7,038 bases of DNA from Melioribacteraceae bacterium (GTDB taxonomy: Bacteria; Bacteroidota; Ignavibacteria; Ignavibacteriales; Melioribacteraceae): assembly GCA_026987055.1 (NCBI GenBank), contig JALSNL010000421.1, positions 1 through 7,038 of the forward strand, in the 5' to 3' direction. Positions 1 through 5,626 of this stretch are shown in pieces. The first letter of the stretch is position 1; each line of letters begins with the position of its first letter. Under the pieces are notes generated by a model, which had not been told where the DNA came from, did no database searches, and was given only the letters and a program-made list of their open reading frames with translations. Position numbers and translations under genes: made by a program.

Positions 1-272
1 TTTCTTAATTTGCCACTATAAAAAAAATCAAAATTTTTACTTTGTAGTATTCTTAAATAGATTCTTAATCCTGAAGGTTAGGGAATTTCAAAATAATATG
101 ATTATTTTGAAAATGATAAAGTATGAAGTAAGGTTTTTCACTTTTGTAAATTAAGTTATTTTCTATAAAACAGTAATTTGCAATATTGTTAAGTAAATAT
201 TTAAGAATTATTTTTTGTCAACTTTGTTTATATTTAATTTATTCTATATAGGTTTTACAAAAGTTAAACTTT
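1..272. other. AT-rich non-coding region upstream of recG
   Basis: No gene is supported here. The stretch is nearly all A and T and holds a perfect 12-bp dyad (86-112, listed separately). It also holds three exact copies of the octamer ATTCTTAA or its complement (49-56, 61-68, 201-208) and short palindromes CAATATTG (181-188) and TAAATATTTA (194-203). An in-frame TAG at 249-251 closes the recG frame upstream. The recG promoter presumably lies here, but I could not identify one convincingly. A frame open from base 2 to a TAA at 152-154 exists, but its product looks like translated AT-rich DNA. Confidence 0.7.
86..112. repeat. Perfect 12-bp inverted repeat with 3-nt loop
   Basis: The left arm TTTCAAAATAAT (86-97) and right arm ATTATTTTGAAA (101-112) are exact reverse complements around the loop ATG. 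The dyad lies about 160 bp upstream of the recG start. Neither side is followed by a T-run, so it does not look like a standard intrinsic terminator. It could be an operator-like protein-binding dyad, or an AT-rich hairpin at the 3' end of a gene lying off the left edge. The arms are seen directly; any role is inference. Confidence 0.6.
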
Positions 273-2453
273 ATGCAACTACCAAATATATCGGATTCAA
301 TTCAATTTTTACCTGGCGTTGGACCAAAGCGTGCAGCTTCCTTTGCTAAGGTAGGAATAAAAAATGTAGAAGATTTACTTTATTTCTTCCCGTCCAAATA
401 CCTTGACCGTACCAGAATACTTACAGTTTCCAGAGTAACACAACTTGTTATTAACGGTTATGATGGTGAAGTTACAATAGTCGGAGAAGTAATAGAAAAA
501 GAAGTTATTCAAAATAGAAAACGACAAATTTTTAAAGTTCGGTTCAAAGATTCAAGTGGCTTTTTTGAATGTGTTTGGTTTAGTGGAATAAAATATTTTA
601 AAACCCTTTTTAATGAAAACGAACATTATGCAATTTCCGCAAAACCGGTTTTAACGCGATACGGTCATTTGCAATTTACACATCCGGATTTTGATAAATT
701 TACAGATGACGAATCAAACGATTTTATAAATACAGGTAAAATAATTCCGTTCTATTCAATTCCCAAAGAACTACGTACAAAAAACATTGGTGATATAGGT
801 TTAAGAAAAATTATACTTGCTGCTGTAGAAAAATATTCCGGCTTAGTTGAAGAAACTTTACCACACGAACTTATAGCAAAACATTCCTTATTAAATTGCA
901 ATAGTGCAATAAAAAATATTCACTTTCCTGAAACAACGGAATTACTTAATAAAGCAAAAGAACGATACAAATATGAAGAGCTTTTCTACATTGAGCTTCT
1001 TGTTGCATTACGTAAGTACAATTTTCTAAAAAAGACAAATGGAATACAATTTAAAATACATCAAAAAATAATTAAGCAATTTCTAGATACTCTTCCGTTT
1101 GAACTTACAAACGATCAACTAAAAGTATTAAGTGAAATAAAAAATGATATGATAAGTGCTAAACCGATGAACCGCCTTTTACAAGGCGATGTTGGAAGTG
1201 GAAAAACAATTGTAGCACTAATTAGCATTCTGATTGCCATCAGTAACGGATATCAAACTGTATTTATGGCTCCAACGGAAATTTTAGCTAATCAGCATTT
1301 TGAAAATATTAAAAAGCTATTACAAAATTTTGATTTTGATATTGAACAATTAATTGGCGGAACAAAAAAATCTGAGAAGAGAAAAATTATTGAAAAAATA
1401 AAAAATAACGAATGTAATATTTTAATAGGAACTCACGCTCTTATAGAAGAAAATGTTGATTTTGAAAATCTCGGTTTGGTTGTTATTGATGAACAACATC
1501 GGTTTGGAGTTGCGCATAGAGGCAAACTTATAAGAAAAGGTATTTCTCCGGATGTATTAATTATGACTGCCACACCAATACCGCGAACTTTAACTATGAC
1601 AGTTTACGGAGATTTGGATTTATCTTTAATTAAAGAATTACCCAAGAATAGAATACCTGTAAAAACCGTATTGCGTGGCGAAAACAGTTTACCTAAAATT
1701 TACAAATTTATAATTGATAAACAGAAAGAAGGTTATCAAACTTTTATTGTTTATCCGCTGGTTGAAGAATCCGAGAAAATGGAATTAAAAGCTGCCGAAG
1801 TTTATTACGAAAAACTAAAACAAAGCGAGCTTAAAGAACTTAAGATAGGACTACTACACGGAAGAATGACTTGGCGTGAAAAAGATGAAACAATGCAAAG
1901 ATTTAACAATAAAGAATTTGATGTTTTAATTTCCACAACTGTTATTGAAGTTGGCATAGATATTCCTAACGCCAACATTATGGTAATTAACGATGCCGAA
2001 CGATTCGGGCTTTCTCAATTACATCAGTTACGAGGCAGAATTGGCAGAGGAACAAAACAAGCTTACTGCATTCTGGTAACTAAAAATGAACTTGCAAAGA
2101 AAACCAATAGTTTCAACTTTAATTTTGAATATTTATCCAGAGCTCAAATTGAATATCATAAATCCAAAATAAGATTGAACGCTATGGTAAAATATGGCAG
2201 CGGTTTTCAGCTTTCTGAAGTTGATTTAAAATTAAGAGGTCCCGGTGATATTTTTGGCAAAATGCAAAGTGGTTTTCCACAACTTAAATTTGCCGATTTA
2301 ACTACAGACCAAGAGTTACTTATCAACGCAAAACAAGATGCTTTTAATATTATTGAACAAGACATTAAATTAGGTAATCCGGCAAACAAAGCAATACGAA
2401 GAAAACTAAAGAATTTTTATAAAGATAATTTGAACTATGCAACAATTGGTTAA
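273..2453 (+). CDS. recG: ATP-dependent DNA helicase RecG
   Basis: RecG is a superfamily 2 double-stranded DNA translocase that remodels stalled replication forks, Holliday junctions and R-loops in the cytoplasm. The 726-residue protein is complete and close to the usual family length (about 690-780). The N-terminus carries a helix-hairpin-helix-like LPGVGPKRA (13-21) and YFFPSKYLDRT (37-47), followed by the OB-fold wedge domain (about 65-145). Helicase motifs in order are the Q-motif region (FELTNDQLKVL, 276-286), Walker A GDVGSGKT (305-312), motif Ia APTEILANQ (333-341), motif II DEQH (406-409), motif III TATPIPRTL (432-440), and motifs V/VI STTVIEVGIDIPNA (554-567) and QLRGRIGRG (585-593). 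The RecG C-terminal signature LRGPGDIFGKMQSG (654-667) is also present. The start is the first ATG after an in-frame TAG at 249-251; no Shine-Dalgarno is visible before it. No key motif is missing. It converges on the lysine genes and looks monocistronic within the window. Confidence 0.97.
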   Translation: MQLPNISDSIQFLPGVGPKRAASFAKVGIKNVEDLLYFFPSKYLDRTRILTVSRVTQLVINGYDGEVTIVGEVIEKEVIQNRKRQIFKVRFKDSSGFFECVWFSGIKYFKTLFNENEHYAISAKPVLTRYGHLQFTHPDFDKFTDDESNDFINTGKIIPFYSIPKELRTKNIGDIGLRKIILAAVEKYSGLVEETLPHELIAKHSLLNCNSAIKNIHFPETTELLNKAKERYKYEELFYIELLVALRKYNFLKKTNGIQFKIHQKIIKQFLDTLPFELTNDQLKVLSEIKNDMISAKPMNRLLQGDVGSGKTIVALISILIAISNGYQTVFMAPTEILANQHFENIKKLLQNFDFDIEQLIGGTKKSEKRKIIEKIKNNECNILIGTHALIEENVDFENLGLVVIDEQHRFGVAHRGKLIRKGISPDVLIMTATPIPRTLTMTVYGDLDLSLIKELPKNRIPVKTVLRGENSLPKIYKFIIDKQKEGYQTFIVYPLVEESEKMELKAAEVYYEKLKQSELKELKIGLLHGRMTWREKDETMQRFNNKEFDVLISTTVIEVGIDIPNANIMVINDAERFGLSQLHQLRGRIGRGTKQAYCILVTKNELAKKTNSFNFNFEYLSRAQIEYHKSKIRLNAMVKYGSGFQLSEVDLKLRGPGDIFGKMQSGFPQLKFADLTTDQELLINAKQDAFNIIEQDIKLGNPANKAIRRKLKNFYKDNLNYATIG

Positions 2454-2553
2454 GTAATTAAAATAATGTATTGTTAGTTCAAGTATATTTATCCAACTCA
2501 TTAAATTTCAAAAGAATTATCAACTGAAGTATTATCTTATTAAAAATTTACTG

Positions 2554-2629
2554 CATTCTTAATTTAGGTTATCCGATTTGTTTGTAGTTTGTAAGACAAA
2601 TAAATATGTATTATTAACAATTAAGAATG
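2554..2629. repeat. 11-bp inverted repeat with 54-nt spacer
   Basis: The arms CATTCTTAATT (2554-2564) and AATTAAGAATG (2619-2629) are exact reverse complements. The spacer holds a smaller ATTTGT/ACAAAT pair (2576-2581, 2596-2601), so a two-level hairpin could form in the recG 3' UTR. Each arm contains the ATTCTTAA octamer also found upstream of recG. In DNA this AT-rich, an 11-bp match over such a spacer can arise by chance, so function is uncertain. Confidence 0.4.
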
Positions 2630-2678
2630 ATTTGTTAATATGTAGTTACTTTTCTCTATTTTTTTATTTACGGAAGAA

Positions 2679-2708
2679 AAAACTCCCCGATAAGAAAAGG
2701 GGAGTTTT
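2679..2708. terminator. Bidirectional intrinsic terminator between convergent genes
   Basis: A perfect 10-bp stem (AAAACTCCCC at 2679-2688, GGGGAGTTTT at 2699-2708) encloses a 10-nt loop. Its GC core stands out sharply from the AT-rich surroundings. Read on the minus strand, the stem runs into six consecutive T residues (complement of 2677-2682), a good fit for the terminator of the lysine genes, about 95 nt after the saccharopine dehydrogenase stop. Read on the plus strand it ends in four T residues and can also serve recG, though about 225 nt after the recG stop. Confidence 0.88.
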
Positions 2709-2745
2709 GATGAAATAATTATTGATTTATACTGATAACGTTAGT

Positions 2746-2775
2746 ATATAATTAAAATAAAATTTTAATTTATAT
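2746..2775. repeat. AT-only hairpin in the 3' UTR of saccharopine dehydrogenase
   Basis: The arms AATTAAAAT (2750-2758) and ATTTTAATT (2762-2770) pair perfectly around a 3-nt AAA loop. With one bulged T (2771) the pairing continues for four more base pairs (2746-2749 with 2772-2775), giving 13 pairs. It lies about 28 nt past the stop codon of the minus-strand gene, ahead of the main terminator. It could be a transcript-end stabilising hairpin, but the composition makes chance pairing plausible. Confidence 0.4.
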
Positions 2776-2803
2776 GCCAAGTTTATTTTAGTTTACAACT
2801 ATG

Positions 2804-4150
2804 CTATTCAATAATTTCAGTTTTTTCAATAAACTCAATTCCTAAGGTTTTTAGTTCTTCCAAAACTTTAGTGTAAATCATAGGATGAGTTGGTATTTGA
2901 CAACCGGTTATTGGAAGTTCTCCTTTTAATAATAATTTTGCAGCAATAGCCGCCGGAGCACCTACAGTTTTGGAAATAGCTGTAAAACCATTTGGTTCGC
3001 CGTATTCAATCATTGTGGAAATTGTTTTTTCTTTCTTTTTTTGTTCAGGGTAATATGCTTCAATTTCATGTTGAAGTATAACCATGTCTCTGGCTCCCTC
3101 TGGTAACGGCATTTTCTTTTTAAGGATATCTGTCATTAAATGAACCGGAGTTTTATAGCTCTTACCTATTTTTTTATCATCAAAAAGACCAAGCCACTTA
3201 AAGTTTTTCATAATAGTGCCGGTTGGACTAATATTTAAAAAGTTAGCTATTCTTGCTTCAAGTTTTGGTCCGGAAACATTTAACGGTAAAAACATTTCGG
3301 TAAATTCTCTATAAGTCATTTCCGAAATATCGGGCAATTCAAGTGTATCTAAAGGAATACCTAATTTTACAATTTGATTCCAAGTTTCACTCCAACCGGG
3401 ATAACGCAAGGTTCCTCTAATCATTGTATCAACATTTTGTAATTTAAATATTTTTTGATACAATAAAGAATCTCTATTGGGATATGCTTCTAATGTTCCA
3501 ATCCCTTCAACTTCTACAGGCCATGTTCTACGGAATACATTATGATAAGGGACTAATTTAATTTTTCCTCCTTCTAAATATTGTGCTCCGGCATCTCCGG
3601 CTGTAACAACATTCCTTGGATTCCAAGTAATACAATAATCAAGCGGATTTGATTTAACTTCCGGTGCAGGTATTCCGCTACCGTAAGAAATAAAACTATT
3701 TATCCAACCACCATTGTCTTTAATTCTACGTATAATTGTCATTGCAGACATATGATCTATTCCGGGGTCTAATCCCATTTCATTTAATATTAAAATCCCT
3801 TTCCTATTTGCATCTGTATTTAAGTCAGCTACACGTGGGTTTTCATAGGATGCCGTAATGCAATGTTTTCCAAATCTAACACAATCAAGTGCTATAAGAT
3901 GTTGAAACATTGGAGTTAGAAAATTGAGGACAATATCTGCTTTTTTAATTTGTGTATGTCTTAACGGTTCGTCATTAACATCAAATTCAATAGCATTTCC
4001 GTTTGGATGACCGTTTACTGCAGCCTTTGCATTTTCTACATTCATATCACAAACAGTTACAAGCCAATTATTTTTCTTTCCTTCATTCAAAAGGTATGAA
4101 ATCAAATAAGGTGCGCTTTGTCCGGCACCTAAGACAAGAATATTTTTCAT
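2804..4150 (-). CDS. Saccharopine dehydrogenase, glutamate-forming (LYS9/AASS C-terminal type)
   Basis: This cytoplasmic oxidoreductase is predicted to oxidise saccharopine with NAD(P)+ to L-glutamate and 2-aminoadipate 6-semialdehyde, the second step of lysine breakdown through saccharopine (reversible in fungal lysine synthesis). The 448 residues match the length of fungal Lys9 and the C-terminal half of animal AASS. An N-terminal Rossmann fold opens with VLGAGQSA (6-13) and an acidic residue ending the second strand (VTVCDMN, 31-37). Family landmarks are NEMGLDPGIDHMSAM (123-137), YGSGIPAPEVKSNPLDY (156-172), RGTLRYPGWSETW (245-257) and VILQHEIEAYYP (357-368). The start is well supported: AAGGA (complement of 4159-4163) lies 8 nt before the ATG, and no other in-frame ATG precedes it back to a stop at 4190-4192. 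It is the last gene of the lysine pair, 76 bp after its partner, and a terminator hairpin follows at 2679-2708. Cofactor choice and in vivo direction cannot be read from sequence. Some relatives in this superfamily are only annotated as saccharopine dehydrogenase-like, but the neighbour makes the specific call strong. Confidence 0.92.
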   Translation of the reverse strand: MKNILVLGAGQSAPYLISYLLNEGKKNNWLVTVCDMNVENAKAAVNGHPNGNAIEFDVNDEPLRHTQIKKADIVLNFLTPMFQHLIALDCVRFGKHCITASYENPRVADLNTDANRKGILILNEMGLDPGIDHMSAMTIIRRIKDNGGWINSFISYGSGIPAPEVKSNPLDYCITWNPRNVVTAGDAGAQYLEGGKIKLVPYHNVFRRTWPVEVEGIGTLEAYPNRDSLLYQKIFKLQNVDTMIRGTLRYPGWSETWNQIVKLGIPLDTLELPDISEMTYREFTEMFLPLNVSGPKLEARIANFLNISPTGTIMKNFKWLGLFDDKKIGKSYKTPVHLMTDILKKKMPLPEGARDMVILQHEIEAYYPEQKKKEKTISTMIEYGEPNGFTAISKTVGAPAAIAAKLLLKGELPITGCQIPTHPMIYTKVLEELKTLGIEFIEKTEIIE

Positions 4151-4158
4151 TAAATAAT

Positions 4159-4163
4159 TCCTT
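4159..4163 (-). promoter_or_regulatory. Ribosome-binding site of saccharopine dehydrogenase
   Basis: AAGGA on the minus strand lies 8 nt before the ATG at 4150. It sits in an ATTAAGGAA context shared with the leader of the upstream lysine-ketoglutarate reductase gene, and it supports the chosen start. Confidence 0.75.
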
Positions 4164-4194
4164 AATAATAAATTTTGTTTATGTTTTAGTTATA

Positions 4195-4204
4195 TAATCG
4201 ATTA
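4195..4204. repeat. 10-bp perfect palindrome between the two lysine genes
   Basis: TAATCGATTA is self-complementary and lies in the 76-bp gap between the two lysine genes, 45-54 bp before the saccharopine dehydrogenase start. It may be a small operator-like site, but a palindrome of this size occurs readily by chance in AT-rich DNA. Confidence 0.25.
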
Positions 4205-4226
4205 AACTATGTAAAAGTAAAATTAG

Positions 4227-5531
4227 TTATTTGGCTAAATATTCCTTTAGATATTCAAAATCGGGTGTTAATTTACCTTTATGTGTTATAGTTGCTCTCT
4301 TAAATTCTTTAGGTAAATCCAAATTTTCAAAATCCTTAGTATAATCAACTTTAACTAACTTTTTTACAAAAGGTAAAAGTGCATTACCAAAAGATTCGGA
4401 AGCTTGTTTGGGAAGCTCTGCCGGTAGTTTATCTACAGCTAAAATTACAGGTCCGTTTCCTTCAATTCCATCTATAACATTGCCGGTTAACGGTTCATAA
4501 ACAAAAGCAGGATTACTGGATTTTGTTGATTTTACAGTTAACTCCACGGAACCTTCAATGTCGCAAGTAATATCTCCTATTACTTTTAATTTTTGTTTTT
4601 TCCCTGTTTCATAAAATTCTTTCATAAGTTTTTTTGTAACATGTTTAGGGAATCTTTCTTCCCAGTAAATTCCGTTTATTAACATTGTTAGGTAAGGGAG
4701 ATATTTATACATAATACTTTTGTATTCGTGAGGATGCTCAACAAAATAATTAAAACTAAATTCTTTGTTTTGGGGATGTTCGTACATATCTTCTTCTTTA
4801 AAAACTACTTTATAAACTACTTTATTAGAAAATTTTCCTGCTTTAATAAAATCTTCCAGCTCACTAGCTTTAATTTCTTCGGAAGGAAGCAAATCATATA
4901 AACTTTGTGCTCCTTGCGAAACATTTCCGTAACCGGCAAAACCTGTTATTAAAGGTGAAATTTCATTTGGCAAACCTTTCTCTTGAATTTCTTTTCCTAT
5001 TTGTTTTAAAACTTCTTTGGCATCCGAAAGCATATTATATTCCGTAGCTTGTTTTATTTTTTCAAAAGGAGTAGATATTCCTTCGTGAGCTAATCTTTTA
5101 CCTAACAACCAGAGAGAATCAATAATTCCCGCATAACCGGCAAATTTTCCAAAGAAAATTAACCTAAATCCTTCGTCGTTTTTTACAAGTTCATAATCCA
5201 TCAAAGTTATGTTTTTATCAAGAATAGCTTGCAGCAAAGGCATATTGTAACTTTGCCCTTTTATTGTATGCGAGAAAAAACAAAAAGGTTTGTTTGGAAT
5301 TAAATCTTCAATAGGTACTTCTTTAACGCCAAAAATAAAATCGCATTGAGATAAATCGCTAGAGGCAATTGCACCGGCTTTTAAATATTCATCCAATTTA
5401 AAAATTCTTTGTTCAGCCGGTTCTACAATAACTTCAATACCTTGTTCGATAAGTTTTTTTGTATGTGTTGGTGTAATTGCAGCTCTTTTTTCGGACGGGT
5501 ATTTTGTCTCTTTCCGAATTCCTATTTTCAT
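4227..5531 (-). CDS. Lysine:2-oxoglutarate reductase (saccharopine-forming; AASS N-terminal type)
   Basis: The enzyme is predicted to condense L-lysine with 2-oxoglutarate using NAD(P)H to give saccharopine, the first step of the saccharopine route of lysine degradation. The 434-residue protein aligns by eye with the LKR half of animal and plant LKR/SDH. An alanine-dehydrogenase/transhydrogenase-like N-domain begins IGIRKETKYPSEKRAAITP (3-21), with GVKEVP (68-73) and FFSHTIKGQSYNMPLL (85-100). FGKFAGYAGIID (127-138) follows, then a glycine-rich nucleotide-binding loop GFAGYGNVSQGA (197-208). C-terminal landmarks are GDITCDIEGSVE (319-330) and AVDKLPAELPKQAS (365-378). The start is fixed by an in-frame TAA five codons upstream and by AAGGA 9 nt before the ATG. 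The product of the next gene, 76 bp downstream, uses this enzyme's product. Fungal Lys1-type saccharopine dehydrogenase is related but shorter; the LKR-specific motifs favour this call. A perfect dyad overlaps its leader. Confidence 0.9.
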   Translation of the reverse strand: MKIGIRKETKYPSEKRAAITPTHTKKLIEQGIEVIVEPAEQRIFKLDEYLKAGAIASSDLSQCDFIFGVKEVPIEDLIPNKPFCFFSHTIKGQSYNMPLLQAILDKNITLMDYELVKNDEGFRLIFFGKFAGYAGIIDSLWLLGKRLAHEGISTPFEKIKQATEYNMLSDAKEVLKQIGKEIQEKGLPNEISPLITGFAGYGNVSQGAQSLYDLLPSEEIKASELEDFIKAGKFSNKVVYKVVFKEEDMYEHPQNKEFSFNYFVEHPHEYKSIMYKYLPYLTMLINGIYWEERFPKHVTKKLMKEFYETGKKQKLKVIGDITCDIEGSVELTVKSTKSSNPAFVYEPLTGNVIDGIEGNGPVILAVDKLPAELPKQASESFGNALLPFVKKLVKVDYTKDFENLDLPKEFKRATITHKGKLTPDFEYLKEYLAK

Positions 5532-5540
5532 AATATTATT

Positions 5541-5545
5541 TCCTT
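5541..5545 (-). promoter_or_regulatory. Ribosome-binding site of lysine-ketoglutarate reductase
   Basis: AAGGA on the minus strand lies 9 nt before the ATG at 5531. Its first two bases (5544-5545) are also the edge of the inverted repeat 5544-5577, so a hairpin or a bound protein there could affect translation. Confidence 0.75.
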
Positions 5546-5577
5546 AATTACAATTATTAATATTTTTTTGTAATTAA
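5544..5577. repeat. 10-bp inverted repeat in the leader of the lysine genes
   Basis: The arms TTAATTACAA (5544-5553) and TTGTAATTAA (5568-5577) are exact reverse complements around a 14-nt AT-rich spacer. The repeat lies in the 95-bp gap between mltF and lysine-ketoglutarate reductase, and its start-proximal arm touches the Shine-Dalgarno. It could be a repressor or activator dyad, or an RNA hairpin. The composition is AT-rich, so chance cannot be excluded. Confidence 0.45.
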
Positions 5578-5626
5578 ACTTAGAGAAAACATTTTTATTT
5601 TGGAATGATAATATTTAGGAAAACTA

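Larger units (their letters stand above)
2454..2803. other. Convergent intergenic region between recG and saccharopine dehydrogenase
   Basis: This 350-bp gap separates the 3' ends of two converging genes and contains no credible ORF. From left to right it holds an 11-bp inverted repeat with a 54-nt spacer (2554-2564 and 2619-2629), a strong GC-stem terminator hairpin (2679-2708), and a small dyad TATACT/AGTATA (2728-2733, 2743-2748). Last is an AT-rich hairpin (2746-2775). It is presumably a shared 3' UTR and termination zone. I see no tRNA or recognisable structured RNA here. Confidence 0.7.

Noticed and set aside
2..154. Frame open from the left edge to a TAA at 152-154 on the plus strand (50 codons)
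   Set aside because: The product is rich in Phe, Ile, Asn, Lys and Val, as expected of translated AT-rich DNA. It shows no recognisable domain and overlaps the 12-bp dyad. It could be the tail of a gene off the left edge, but nothing positive supports that.
215..243. Sigma-70-like promoter for recG (TTGTCA, 17-nt spacer, TTTATT)
   Set aside because: The -35 box is good, but the -10 matches only four of six bases and AT-rich DNA offers many such pairs. The nearby CAACTTTG (219-226) resembles the Bacteroidota -7 element TAnnTTTG with one mismatch but lacks a correctly spaced upstream box.
2207..2389. 60-codon minus-strand ORF inside recG
   Set aside because: It is a shadow of the conserved RecG C-terminal domain, with no homology I recognise and no room for its own signals.
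2454..2803. Possible tRNA, riboswitch or mobile-element remnant in the 350-bp convergent gap
   Set aside because: There is no cloverleaf, no conserved riboswitch core I recognise, no terminal repeats with target duplication and no transposase fragment. Only hairpins are supported.
4003..4197. 64-codon plus-strand ORF opposite the start of saccharopine dehydrogenase
   Set aside because: It is antisense to the Rossmann-fold coding region, and its product looks like out-of-frame translation.
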